Source: Dactylonectria macrodidyma
Taxonomy: Eukaryota; Ascomycota; Sordariomycetes; Hypocreales; Nectriaceae
DNA: 64,000 nt
Assembly: GCA_020744425.1 (NCBI GenBank)
Contig: JAGMUV010000024.1
Location: 682,001-746,000, forward strand
Direction: 5' to 3'
A program made the translations under genes and the position numbers. Below, in pieces: positions 1 to 11,025 of the stretch; the first letter of the stretch is position 1, and each line of letters opens with the position of its first letter. Under the pieces are notes generated by a model, which saw only the letters and a list, made by a program, of their open reading frames with translations, ran no database searches and was not told where the DNA came from.

Positions 1-204
1 AATTGGGCTTGAGAAGAAGGGAACCAGTTTGGAAGGCAGGAGAGCAGCTTGATAGCGCTACCAGGTGGCTACACATCGTGGCGAAATGACGCTGTGCATG
101 AAGCTTACATGTCACGGGGCCTCGCAAGAGAATGGGAACGGTATAAATAGACAGCTACAATCAGGATGATGCACTACGAATAGCGTTTAGCTTCTTCAAG
201 GATC

Positions 205-1510
205 TCAATTGGACGGATTCTGTCCTCGAGGCGCATGTTTTCTGGTTCTTGCTAATTGGAACATTTGATCTTTGATACCGGCAGCATTCTCAACCATGGA
301 TCCAACGTCCGCCTCCACTGTTTGGTTGGTTCTACCCATCACGGTCGCTAAATACTCCAGTTCTTGGCCATTGTTCTTGACCGACTTGGCTTGGAGCTTC
401 AAGGGGATCATTCCTGTCCTGCAGTAAGACTTCTTTCTCACTGCGTCAAGAATGGCAGCCAAGTCCATCTTGGCGGTGAAGTTCACAAGGTTCGAGCTGG
501 AGACTAGAAACAAGTTTTGGAGTTGGAGTGTTCCGACATTCTTTGTTGTCGATGTAATTTGCAAACGTGAAATTTCCCTGAAAGACAATTAGTGGCTCTT
601 TTGATGGTACTGAGAATTTTTGGCGAGCCTCCTTCCAATTTCCATGGTGAACCTAGATGGGTTGAGTATCTCGGTAACGCCCTTGAGATTGGGCCCATTC
701 TCACCTTGGTCGAGCAACAGCTGGCTCTCAACAAGGTTGACACCCTTCAGGCGGTCCAAGCCCTTGAGTTCGAATGTCTTGTTGAAAGTCACGCCGTACT
801 TCCGGTTCAGTCCTTTAGGCTGGACCTTTATCCTCCCGTTGATAGTGAGTCGAGTCGTTTCATTCGCCTGGAACTAGATATTAAATCGCGTAAATGCCTT
901 CATATCTGTGATTTGTACTCTTTGACTAATGTTAACGACCTGGTGCTCGTTGGTGTTAGTCTTTTGGAATGAGAGGATTGCGAAGGGGGTATGCGGTTGG
1001 AAATCTTCGAGATACATAACACCCTCAAACGGGCTGACAGTTGCTTTGATCTTGCCATCGGTTTCTGCGGTCGAGTTGACACGGAGGTGGTAGTTGTCGG
1101 GCTTTGGATCAGGGATCTCCATGCCGTCGATGTTTAGTTTTACGCCGTTCATCTTCCTCTGGGCAATCTTGGGGACGGCGACAAAGATTCTAGCGTTTGT
1201 GAAGAAAGTCTGTCAGCCTGGTAATCCTCGAAAGTGAAGCTCGAATTCTGAAGTTCACTTACATCAGAGTAACCTGTAAAATGCTGGAGCAGATGAATAT
1301 GGCCAGATGAATCCACCAGTAACGCTTGCAATGCCGAGCAAACTTCTGTCGACGTTCTCGACGTGGGTGGGTTCTGGTTTTCCAAACATGGTGTTGAAGG
1401 CGAGTCGAGAAGCTAAGATTGGTCAAGACAGAAAACGGACAAGGCCAAAAGATCCCAAAGGAGTTACACTTGAGTGGCAAAGCGAAGTGAACTGGGTTAC
1501 CCATAAACAA
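205..1510 (-). pseudogene. DUF3712-family membrane-anchored protein, disrupted
   Basis: Minus-strand pieces together resemble fungal DUF3712 proteins: a short basic region, one membrane helix (WWIHLAIFIC then, after an intron ending near 1190, IIFVAVPKIAQ), then beta-rich repeats with NPSRFTMEIG and NVGTLQLQNLFL motifs. The 1152-877 and 792-589 stretches are in one frame, separated only by a TAG at 874-876 in the middle of a conserved block (FTRFNI-stop-FQANETTRLTING). A second break lies near 590-640, where the frame changes without a normal-length intron. The N-terminus upstream of about 1340 could not be fixed. A 51-nt intron from the GTACAA near 927 would remove the TAG but also a conserved strand, so decay is preferred. 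Function of the family is unknown. Confidence 0.55.
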
Positions 1511-2830
1511 AGGGTTTGATCCAGCGGTGGGTACTTAAGTACTTTGAACCGGCTGCCTACGAGCTGGAATCATCTCTTCTTAGATGTGATGCTGACCCGT
1601 TTGCCCCGTGATACTACTCCATCAATCACGTCCATGCATAGCACCCTTATCGAACCGCCACTGGCAGCCCGGTTTGGACCATAACAAATTGTCGACATCC
1701 TAGCCGCGGGGAAGATTCGCGAGATGCTTGCACGCGACCGTTCCCGCAAATGCCGTAATGGATTCGGGCGTTACCGGAAAGGCGCCTCGGTAAGCACTGA
1801 GTCTGGCTTCAAATCAGATCTAGATCCAGATATGGCTATTTGCAGTACGCTCACCGCCTTCGGCGATGAGCTGCATGAATGCCTGAAAGTGGCTTCCTCG
1901 GCTGGTGGTGGTTGGGGCAGCGTGTGGCTGTGGTCTGCATGTGAAATCCTTCAGCTTTCAACCGGCTAGCAATGGAAACCAACTAAAGACCCGACTTAGG
2001 TTCTTATGAATAGTTTCTATGGCTGGAAGTGACGATTGTCCTCATGGTCATCACCGAGCTGCATCAACGGCGACTCACAGCCCCACTAGTTGCGGTACAA
2101 GCATGGTGCAATCACATTTGAAATAAAAAACGCGGGGTAAAGTTAGATCTACAGGCTAGGCAAGGGCCTGGATGGATGGGAGACTAATTTAAGTTCTTTC
2201 TTGTTTCGTCTATGAGGTGATATTGCCACCAAATTTGTCCCTGCAGCTCCACCTCCACACTCGCCTTACCCAGATTTAGCAAAAAGTCGCCTAGGATAGC
2301 ATATGGGATGGGTTCTGTCGAGGGGCGTGATGATCCCTGTATACTAGGTAACATAGCAATCATTTAAGACCGACAATCATACTATGATTCACTCCGTATT
2401 ATTCTTAGTAGGCAGCTTCTAGCTGGTCCCGGCCAAACGTCGCAAATCTTGTCGATCCTCCAACAACAACCCTACTGCATCTCCCGGAGTTGAAAAAAGC
2501 TATTTAGGGCCCTTGATGGGCACTGATAGATACTGTTACTTGTGCAACAAGTGTCAACATTTCTTTGACCTGACTCACCAACACTGATTGTTTTACTTCC
2601 GGAGAGTTCCTCAATTCTCCGTGGTAATACAAATTACATTCGAAGCCTCTGACCATGTGATCCATCCTCTGTCTAACAAAGCCTCGCCGGCAACGCCTCG
2701 GAAACTTTGTTTCTCATAGCTCAGCGCGCAGAATAATGTCTTGACGAATAATCAGCAGCAACTTTACAACTATCGTACACCACGGGACTGCTTTCAGCCT
2801 GCTACTCTCACAAACGGTAGCCTCACGAAA
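1511..2830. other. Intergenic, no gene recognised
   Basis: No open frame here shows family resemblance or convincing splice structure. The plus frame at 1724-1969 is short and compositionally ordinary. The stretch holds the presumed promoter of the DUF3712 relic and the 3' flank of the Zn2Cys6 gene. Confidence 0.5.
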
Positions 2831-4420
2831 CTAAGCTAACACTGGTATTGAGAGCTTATCCTCCGCTATGTCAAACCACAGCCCACGGAACCCGCTGTCC
2901 CGTGCTGCTTTTGCCAGCTGTATAAAGGCCCTCAGTTGATCAACGTATGTTGGCTCCGCGGTTTCTGGTGACGCGTAGCGGATGACTTTCTCGCTGACAC
3001 CGTCAATTTCCAGCAGTGCTACCAACAGAGGGAACCCAATCGGTATTCCCTTCATATCGTTGGGAACCCACTGGACGAAGCATTCCAGTTCAGCAGCAAT
3101 AGCCATGGCCAATCGCGCTGCAGGGTCATCCTCGACCCCTAGCGGATACTGGAGGCGATGGATGATTAGCAGGGTTGCCAAGCGGTAGACTCGGGCTTGC
3201 ATCATCATGGCTGAGACTTCGAATTTTGTGTAACATGTAAAGAAACTTGTCGAGGGCCTGGGCTCCCAATTGCTGACCCGCCTCCTGATGTCGTCAAGTT
3301 CTTCTCCGTTCGTTCTAGCATATTGGCCAGACGTAGATTCGGAGGAGCCGCCATCGGTGATTATGGCCGCGGTCTTGGCTCGGTAAGCAATTCTGCAAAC
3401 TTCGTATTGGAGATGGATGAGGCCGAGACAGACTCCAGCCGACCTGTCCACGATGGAGCAGTCGGTAGCATCGTCGGGTGGGGCCTGAATGACGGGGATC
3501 TCTCGCTTAATAAGAGACTCTATCGTGTCGATGAGAATAGGTGTGATTGTGATGGGGTACAGGGCAGGCTCGTTGAGCAAAGACGGGTACCATTCCTTTA
3601 CTAGTAGCAAAGACCGTCGCAGTATCGCGTGCGCAGACGTGCCGAGGACGACGATGTGGTAAACCACCAAAATCTGTCCCAGCATGACGACGGCAGCTGC
3701 ATCCTCGGGATGGGCAATAGCCGGAGTCTGCAGCCGCTTGAGGCAGTGAGAGCCTTCGCCTAGGTCTAACTCGCCAAAGCCTTTGATTTTATTTTTATCC
3801 ATATCCCACAGAGCAAGGACTGTCGAGTACGCGTCCAGAACCACGCCATCTGAAGACTCGAGCACCATCATGATGGCTTCTCAAAAGCTGTCGGAGAAGC
3901 TGCGCCCGATCATGAAGTTGTGGTGAAATTCGTAGAATACCTGTGGACTTGATAGGACCTCATGAACTGGGTTGTACCGGCAGGATCCCGAGGAGCCCAG
4001 GGAATGCGGCAAGGTCTTGGGGACGGTATCAAGCGCGTCCATAAGGGGGAACAGGTCAGCTAGAGAAGAACAGGATAGGCCGTGTGAGCATGCTGTGGCC
4101 TCATAAGGGGCGGGCGCGAGAGACCCAAGGCTGTCCATCTCGGGTTCGGTGTCGTAGGAGGAAGGAGAACCACTGGGCGCCGAGGGAGCGGGATGATTTG
4201 TCGTCAGATGCGGATGTTGCTTGACGACTTCAAAGTTGATGATCTCGTAGGACCCATAAGGAAGCTTTTTCGTCGCAGGTGGGCGACCCATGCGCCGGCT
4301 GCGACGGCCAAATGAGCATTCTTTTTGTTGGAGTTTGCATTGGCGGCAGCGCTCTTCAGTGGCGTCAAAGTGACACCGTTCTTTTCTTCGATAGCATCCG
4401 TCACAAGCTGTAGGAGGCAT
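2831..4420 (-). pseudogene. Zn2Cys6 transcription factor with in-frame TGA
   Basis: The ATG at 4420 opens a canonical binuclear zinc cluster, Cys6-x2-Cys9-x6-Cys16-x8-Cys25-x2-Cys28-x6-Cys35, followed by a basic linker (RRMGRPPATKK). The middle and C-terminal regions look like a fungal regulator effector domain. The frame is interrupted by TGA at 3881-3883, between FMIGRSFSDSF and EAIMMVLESS, and continues in the same frame to 2831. About 529 residues would result if the stop were read or absent. I found no GT..AG intron that removes the TGA and keeps the frame. TGA could come from CGA or TGG by one transition. It lies next to the SDR/BVMO/hydrolase genes, so it may be their lost or altered pathway regulator. 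A truncated 179-aa DNA-binding product remains possible. Confidence 0.7.
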
Positions 4421-4838
4421 TGAGGAACTCTCTTTTAAGTATTTGCTCAGGGGTTATGTCGTTGTCTGATAAACGTGCAACACGGCGAAACGCAAGACAG
4501 ACACGTTTCGCACCCAGGGCTCGATGGTGACGATGCCGAGGCCGCGATTGTGCGGGGGACGGATGGCTCAACGCTAGAAAACGGGTCTGCCGAGGTCTGA
4601 TCCAATTGGACAATAGCGGGTAAAACTTAGATTTCATCTCACCGACATGAGGATTAATAAGAGCCAGCTGGGGCAAAGATCTGCGCCTTTCTACAGAGGT
4701 CCGGCCAGGGACTTGGAATGTCAGTTTGGTAATTAGGAAGAAAAGTTTAGAGTCCAGGGACATTCCTGCTGCAAAAGACTAGAAGAAACACATTTCCCTC
4801 TTCATCTCTATCACCTGAAGCCAAAGATCCACGACTCA
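4421..4838. promoter_or_regulatory. Promoter of the Zn2Cys6 gene and SDR 3' flank
   Basis: This 418-bp stretch lies upstream of the minus-strand regulator and downstream of the minus-strand SDR. It has no supported gene. No distinct binding site was recognised. Confidence 0.4.
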
Positions 4839-5888
4839 TTACATCGCCGCAACAGCATCTCTGAAGGTCTCCTGCAACCAATTCGGGAACGCTTGAACAC
4901 CAGACACCCACGACATCTGCGATGGGACAATGAGTTGTGCACCACGGCAAGAGAATATTTGCTTCAGGATAGCATTGGATATATCCTCAGGCTCCAGCAT
5001 CTTGCCCCTGCTTCTCTCGATCGTCTCCTTCTCCGACTTAGTCATGTCAGTGTTAACAAACATAGGGTGGACCACTGTCGTCATTACACCAGGTGCTTTG
5101 TAGATATTCTTGATTTCGCAGGCCAATCCCTCGTGGAAAGTTAGCGCGGCCGACTTCGACGCCGAGTAGTCGACGGCCGTGGTCAACGCAACGTACGACG
5201 CCACGCTGGCGACAGTGACGATGTGTCCCTTATTCCCCAGGACCATGTTTGGTAGGAATGCCTTGACAGTGTACCAATGGGACAGAACGTTCACGCCGAA
5301 GAGCTTGGATACCTTCTCCGGGCTTGAGTCGAGAATCGAGGCTTTGTTGGCGAGCCCCGCGTTATTGATGAGAATGGATGGATGGCCAAGATTCTCCCGG
5401 ATCTTATCGGCTGCCTCATTCACAGCATCTGGTGATGTGATGTCGCATTTCCAGTAGAAGACGGTATCGAACCGCGCAAGATCCGGTGGCAAGTCAGCAA
5501 CGTCGAGGATCGCGACTCTGACGCCCTTGCGGAGAAGCCCGATAACAGTAGCCTTTCCAATCCCGTTGCAGCCTCCGGTAATGACGGCGATCTCCTCGCC
5601 CCAGCGCCATCCTGCATGGCCGAGAAGTCTCCAGTTGTTGCTGGCGCGAACGTTCAGAAGTCTGTTCAAGGCGCGGCCGAGACCAAGGCTAAGAAGAACT
5701 CGCAGGGCCACCTTGAGTCCGTATGTTCTGACATATCTCTTGATGAACTCCAATTCGGTGACTTTAGCGACGAGATGAGGGGGGCCATAGGCCAGGAATG
5801 CAAGTGCAGATGCTGTAATAGCTGGGTTGAGGGAGATGCCGCCGACGACTTGTGCGGCCTTGATAGTTCCTTCAAGAAGAGTAGCCAT
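4839..5888 (-). CDS. Short-chain dehydrogenase/reductase, membrane-associated
   Basis: The start is taken at the ATG at 5888 (MATLLEGTIK); upstream codons in frame include no ATG. The 349-residue product has a hydrophobic N-terminal segment (about 15-75) and then a classical SDR Rossmann domain: TGGCNGIG (104-111, cofactor), NNAG (175-178), a Ser at 228 or 231 and the Tyr241-x3-Lys245 pair (YSASK). An Asp at the end of beta-2 (LDVAD) favours NAD(H). The N-terminal extension resembles the retinol dehydrogenase/DHRS-like SDRs of lipid membranes. It is transcribed divergently from the BVMO and would supply or remove a ketone by alcohol oxidation. No introns. Substrate unknown. Confidence 0.9.
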   Translation of the reverse strand: MATLLEGTIKAAQVVGGISLNPAITASALAFLAYGPPHLVAKVTELEFIKRYVRTYGLKVALRVLLSLGLGRALNRLLNVRASNNWRLLGHAGWRWGEEIAVITGGCNGIGKATVIGLLRKGVRVAILDVADLPPDLARFDTVFYWKCDITSPDAVNEAADKIRENLGHPSILINNAGLANKASILDSSPEKVSKLFGVNVLSHWYTVKAFLPNMVLGNKGHIVTVASVASYVALTTAVDYSASKSAALTFHEGLACEIKNIYKAPGVMTTVVHPMFVNTDMTKSEKETIERSRGKMLEPEDISNAILKQIFSCRGAQLIVPSQMSWVSGVQAFPNWLQETFRDAVAAM

Positions 5889-6633
5889 GGTTATCGACGG
5901 AATAGGGTACAATGGCCCTTGTAAGCTTGGGTGTACTGAGTAGAATTTGTTCTGAACCTCATCACCTACCTGGTATTTACGAGATATTTATCTTGTTCAA
6001 TCGAGCCAAGTGTGGAACGACATTCGCAAATGACACACTCCACACACAACTCCAGTCTGTTTATGCCCATGAATCAGGCCAAGTGAGCCTCGGCTCAGAC
6101 CAACAATGCCTTCGTCTTGCAAATAGATTGTACGTACCTCCCCTGAAATGACTGCCCCAGAACAACCAAATGACCCATGTCATCCGCCCCACGAGATCGA
6201 CCGGCGACATTCTTCCGTATCGGGAGTAGCGCGCTTTTCAACGCGGGGCAAATCTGGCTCATCGGATCGTCCGGTGACTTCTTTCTCAATACGGTAAGTC
6301 TGTAGCCCCATCTCAGCGACTTCAGAGACCGGGAAGCAAGGTCATCCCGAGCTCCGTATACACGACTCGACTCGTCTTGGGTCAGCGGACGACCGATGAG
6401 GAGTCCTAGTATGGGACCACTTGTGGCCTGACAAAGGGTAGCCTCGGCTTGTTTCACCTCTTTGACTGAGTGGACAATGGCACGCGACGTTAAGTTCTAG
6501 GTCCACTGCTTGGACAAACAGAAGCCAGTATATATATAGTCTAACGTCAACGCGTGCATGTTATTGTTATTCAAGGGACTAAATCCCCATCTGTAGAGGC
6601 TCCTTCCTTGCGTCCGTCGCTATTCCTAGAGAA
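5889..6633. promoter_or_regulatory. Divergent SDR/BVMO promoter
   Basis: This 745-bp stretch separates the two outward-facing genes. A TATATATATAG run at 6529-6539 lies about 95 bp before the BVMO ATG. A CGG-N5-CCG palindrome lies at 6263-6273, the type of site bound by dimeric Zn2Cys6 regulators. Co-regulation of the two genes is inferred. Confidence 0.5.
6263..6273. promoter_or_regulatory. CGG-N5-CCG palindrome, possible Zn2Cys6 operator
   Basis: The sequence is CGGATCGTCCG, inverted CGG triplets with a 5-bp spacer. It sits midway in the SDR/BVMO promoter, near the gene for a Zn2Cys6 protein. One such site can occur by chance. Confidence 0.3.
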
Positions 6634-8172
6634 ATGGAGTCTCCACCCATCATGAACGGATCAGACAAGACGGGGTCTCCGCTCACCATGACCGGATCCG
6701 AAGAGTCTGAGTCGAGGCCTCAACACGAAGAATCATTCGACGTCGTCATTATCGGCGCTGGAGTATCCGGTATCAACACAGCCCGAACCATCGAGACCGG
6801 AGCTCCACCGGGGACCTCCTACGTCATACTCGACAAGCGCAGCCAGATCGGAGGCACCTGGGATCTCTTCAAGTACCCGGGAATCAGATCCGACTCGGAC
6901 ATGTTCACTTTTGGGTTTTCTTGGAACCCCTGGAACAAAGAAAAACCTCTCGCTACAGGACCTGAAATCGCTGCCTACCTCACCGACTCCGCGGCGAAAG
7001 TTAATGCCGATAAGCACATGAGGTTTCATCACAGCGTCATCTCGGCTGACTGGTCCTCTGACAACTCAAGATGGACCGTCTTGGCCAGAGATGGGAACAA
7101 CGAGCTCACAGCCTTCCAAACTCGCTTCATTGTTCTCGGGACGGGCTATTATGATTTCAACGAGGCGATGTTCGCTCCTATCCCCGGGTTGAATAATTTC
7201 AAGGGCGACGTTATCCAACCGCAGTTCTGGCCGAGCAACTATAACTACCTCAACAAGAATATCGTCGTCATCGGCAGCGGAGCGACTGCAGTTACCTTGC
7301 TTCCAAACCTAGCTGAAGATGCCAGGCATGTTACAATGCTTCAGAGGAGCCCGACCTACATTGCGGCACTCCCAATGTCCAGGGGGCTTTTTACACGGAT
7401 CTGGCAGGCGTTTCTGCCCAGATTCATAACAAACCGTTGGAACCGACTCCAACACATCCTCATGGGTTACATACTGTATAATTACTCTCGAAAAAACCCT
7501 CAAAAGGTCCGCGAGGCTCTAGAAAAGGCCAGCGCACAGCAACTTCCCCCCAACATTCCAGTCAAGCCGCATTTCACCCCGCGGTACAAGCCCTGGGACC
7601 AACGACTCTGCGTGTGTCCCGACGGCGACTTCTACACGGCTCTGCGGTCAACTAAGGCTAGCATAGTCACTGATATAATTGAGCAAGTGACTGAAACCGA
7701 GATTGTGTTGAAGTCTGGCCAGAGGCTGCAACCGGATGTCATCATACCCGCTACGGGTCTCAAGCTTCAATTTGCTGGTGGGATTCGGATCTCCGTCGAT
7801 GGAGACATTATTGACCCTACTACCAAGTTCTCCTGGCAGGGTTGCATGCTGCAGGATGTGCCAAATCTGGCATTTGTCATCGGGTACGTCAACGCCTCAT
7901 GGACCCTCGGTGCCGAGGCTACAGGGGTACTTCTGGCACGGCTCTGGAGTCGCATGAAGGCCACCGGCACCATGGTAGCGCTTCCGAGACTGGAAACGCC
8001 CGAAGAGATGCAACAAGTTCCTCTTTTTGAACTCTCGTCGACGTACTTCCAGATCTCAAATAAAGTCTTTCCTAAGGGGGGAATTGGTCAGTGGGCCCAG
8101 AAGAAGAACTATTTCGTCGACGTCTGGAAAGCGAGCTGGGGCGATCTGTCATCTGGGCTCGAGCTCCGTTAA
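6634..8172 (+). CDS. Baeyer-Villiger-type flavin monooxygenase (EthA-like)
   Basis: Intronless 512-residue flavoprotein of the class B monooxygenase group. Visible motifs are the FAD-binding GAGVSG (41-46), GGTWDLFKYPGIRSDSD (about 73-89), the NADPH-binding GSGATA (214-219) and a terminal ATG-like site near PATGLKLQ. The BVMO fingerprint FxGxxxHxxxW is present as FKGDVIQPQFW (189-199), with Gln195 where His is usual. The stretch around it (QPQFWP, VIGSGATAVTLLP, HVTMLQRSPTY) is closest to EthA-type enzymes. Such enzymes insert oxygen next to a ketone to make an ester or lactone using NADPH and O2. Its neighbours (SDR, esterase-like hydrolase) fit a ketone-to-ester route. The Gln change may alter activity toward sulfoxidation or uncoupled oxidation. 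Confidence 0.9.
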   Translation: MESPPIMNGSDKTGSPLTMTGSEESESRPQHEESFDVVIIGAGVSGINTARTIETGAPPGTSYVILDKRSQIGGTWDLFKYPGIRSDSDMFTFGFSWNPWNKEKPLATGPEIAAYLTDSAAKVNADKHMRFHHSVISADWSSDNSRWTVLARDGNNELTAFQTRFIVLGTGYYDFNEAMFAPIPGLNNFKGDVIQPQFWPSNYNYLNKNIVVIGSGATAVTLLPNLAEDARHVTMLQRSPTYIAALPMSRGLFTRIWQAFLPRFITNRWNRLQHILMGYILYNYSRKNPQKVREALEKASAQQLPPNIPVKPHFTPRYKPWDQRLCVCPDGDFYTALRSTKASIVTDIIEQVTETEIVLKSGQRLQPDVIIPATGLKLQFAGGIRISVDGDIIDPTTKFSWQGCMLQDVPNLAFVIGYVNASWTLGAEATGVLLARLWSRMKATGTMVALPRLETPEEMQQVPLFELSSTYFQISNKVFPKGGIGQWAQKKNYFVDVWKASWGDLSSGLELR

Positions 8173-8862
8173 GCCGGAGCCACTGGAGGTGGAGAGGAGC
8201 GTGTCAGATCTGTTTCATGTACTTGTTTTATTGTTTCTATGTACATAAGCAGTCAACCCATCTCCACGTTTGCTATGGATTTTTACCCTTGAAGCTGTGT
8301 ATGTCATACCGTGTGGCGTGCCCATGAGATTACCATGACCAGGCCTAGACGTAGTTGGTAAGAATCCTACCACCACGGGCTAGTTCGGGCGGCAGTTTGA
8401 GCTGGGTCTCCGCCATAGAACGTCAGGACGTCAGCACTAGGCTTGGACATCGATTTGTCACTTAGGCTGCCTTGGTTACCTCGGCTGTCCGCCATGTAGC
8501 TTGCCCCATCCATGCACATTCCGAAGGTCTAGACTCCCTAGAATGTGGGAATATATCACCCTCCTGAAAGAATTGGTGCCCCGGACACCAAGTCTTGGGT
8601 TGCATGAACGACCCTAGGAACACCTAAGCGACAGGTTTTGGCGTGAATCTAGATCCGGGGTAACAAGGATTTGTGCATTGGGCAGCATCTCGCGGGAAAC
8701 CGAGAATGGTATAGAAATCCACTCTCCCCTGCTAACCTTCGCCGCTGCACCGAGCCACCGACACAGTATAAGGGACCTCACGATCAGTGGCTACGGCGAG
8801 GAAACCTCAACAATCATTTTTTTTTCTTTCCTCTCTCTACCACTGGGACGCCATTGAATGTT
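8173..8862. other. Intergenic: BVMO 3' flank and CFEM-GPCR promoter
   Basis: No gene is supported. A pyrimidine-rich stretch (8815-8840) precedes the ATG of the receptor gene, as is usual in fungal 5' leaders. Confidence 0.4.
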
Positions 8863-10381
8863 ATGCATCCTCCGCTCAGTTGGTCTTTGCTCAGCCTGGC
8901 GGCCCTGGTCAAAGTTATCGCTGGCCAAGCATTGGCAGACCCTGACTTCGCCAACCTCCCTGGATGTGCTGTATGTTCATTTAGAGACACAGCATGCAAC
9001 CTGGCGCTCATATATTGACTCAAGCTGACTCACCTATCAGTCAAAATGTCTCATGGCTTCTATTGCCAACTCCGATTGCTCCTCCACAAATAAGACATGT
9101 CTTTGTTCAATAGCATTCCTTCGTCCCCAGGCCATCGCCTGCATCAAAAATGATTGCACCGTCAAACAACAGTTCTGTATGGTCTCTATGCAGCTTGATT
9201 CTTTGGAGAAGACTGACATAGCCATGTCAGTCTCTAGAAATACCACCGAGACCAATTGTGGCTCACCAATACGAGATAGATCTGCCGACTATGTTCCTCT
9301 CCACAATGCACTTGCAGCCTTGTCTGGTATATTCGTTCTCCAACGTTTTGCATTCAAGGTAAGTGCAAGGCTTAGAGCAGAGCTTGATGACTGGTTTGCT
9401 CTCCTAACACTCTTGGCGACTATCCCGACAACTATCATCGCCGTCTACTTTTTGCCATCGAGTGGCTTGGGACGCGATGTCTGGACCGTGTCGTTTGACA
9501 AGATCACTGAGCACAGCAAGTTATTCTACATCTCATCGCTGCTGTATGCCGCCCAAGTGACACTGCTGAAATTCTCTCTTCTCTTTTTCTACATCCGCAT
9601 CTTCCCCTCCAACAACGTGCGACGGCTTCTTCTGGGAACAATATTTTTCAATGCTGTATGCGGCCTTCTTTACCTTTTTCTTATCGTCTTCCAGTGCAAG
9701 CCAATCAATCTAGCTTGGGAGAGGTGGCACGGAGAGGAAAAGGGGGCTTGTCTTAGCATGCCCGCACTAGTGTGGTCACAATCTGCCATCAGCATTATCC
9801 TCGATTTTTGGATGCTGGCAATTCCACTGTCCCAGATTCGTTCTCTCCATCTCGACTGGAAGAAGAAGATCGGGGCTGGGTCGATGTTTGTCGTCGGTTC
9901 CTTGTATGTTCCATTCACGTCAACCTACATTGAAATCGAACGGGCCTTAACCTGTGCTAGCGTCACTGCCATGAGCATTATCCGCCTAAAATCCTTACAA
10001 GTGTTTAGTCCGCAAGCACCAAACCCAACATGGGAATTCGTGGACACGTTGAACTGGTCCACAACCGAGATTCAGGTGGGCATTATCTGCACTTGCTTGC
10101 CAGTTTCACGCTTGTTACTTGTTCGAATACTCCCGAGGGTATTTGGAACTAACGCCCGAAGCCACGGCGAAAGCCATTCGGGGCACCAATCTGACAGATG
10201 GAAACCGAATACCAAGAGGTCAACCTACTCGAGACATGCCATCAACTTTAATACGCCTTGCGCCAACTCGGATGGGACTAAGCTAGCGTATTCCGGTGAG
10301 AGCTGGGAGAACGACGAAATCGAACTAGTTAGGGTAGGAGATGATAATGAGGCGGGTTCTAAGTCTGGTCTTTCTTTATAA
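8863..10381 (+). CDS. CFEM-domain PTH11-type receptor-like membrane protein
   Basis: Model: 8863-8970, 9041-9176, 9222-9903, 9961-10381 (448 aa). The introns at 9177-9221 (45 nt) and 9904-9960 (57 nt) are in frame, so the open frame also runs through them; removing them restores family spacing (SMSVSRNTTETNCG, and SFVTAMSIIRL). The ATG at 8863 gives a signal peptide, then an extracellular CFEM domain rich in Cys (LPGCASKC, NKTCLCS, ACIKNDC), then seven predicted hydrophobic segments with YIRIFP and FQCKP motifs typical of this receptor group, and a polar cytosolic tail. PTH11-like receptors sense surface or nutrient cues; the ligand here is unknown. Its place inside the enzyme cluster suggests sensing of the same substrate. 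Confidence 0.87.
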
Positions 10382-11025
10382 TGGGACGGTGTTCTCTATT
10401 TTACATTTCATAACAGAAGTTTCAAATATGAAGTCGCCAAATACAGCTTTGTCAGGCACCATATACTTTATAGTCTGTGACTCATCATTGGGCGTTTAAA
10501 GTAGACACATTTAAAAGTCTCTTGTATACATACTCTGTATCTCAGTCCCGTTTCCGTTCCTCATCGGTGACTCTAGTATGTGAAATGTAAGATGAGTGGA
10601 TATGATTGGCACCCTGTCCTTAGACCAACCTTAGAGGCGCAAACTAGACTACTAAAAGGGCCTAAGAGGTAAAGGCAAACGTGCCTTTTAGCCTAAAACA
10701 AGACTCTCGGATGTTGTGGTCCTGTTGGCTAGATTATGGATGCTGTACCGTAAAGAGGGGCCAACCCATTAGTGTGGGAATTATTTCGATGTGCCCTGAT
10801 GCCTCGGCTCGGGATCGGGACCTCTACAATCCCGGCCCCCGAGATTATTGTCAGTCCGGTAGAAAACGGCCAATTGCAGTTGTCAGGCTATGTTCCAGTG
10901 TCTATGTTCAGAGGTATCATGTGACGCATTTGTCTTATTAGCTCTAGAGCCATCAGTCTTGCTTCTCGCTCGCCATTCAATTCTCTACCATTATCTCATT
11001 ATCCCAACATCTCAAAGGCAATACA
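10382..11025. promoter_or_regulatory. Promoter region of the alpha/beta-hydrolase
   Basis: No gene is supported in this 644-bp stretch. An imperfect inverted repeat lies at 10808-10820 and 10830-10843 (CTCGGGATCGGGA against TCCCGGCCCCCGAG), about 185 bp before the hydrolase ATG. It contains CGG/CCG triplets of the kind contacted by Zn2Cys6 proteins. Confidence 0.35.

Noticed and set aside
1724..1969. Plus-strand open frame of 81 codons
   Set aside because: No ATG context, domain, splice partner or composition supporting a gene.
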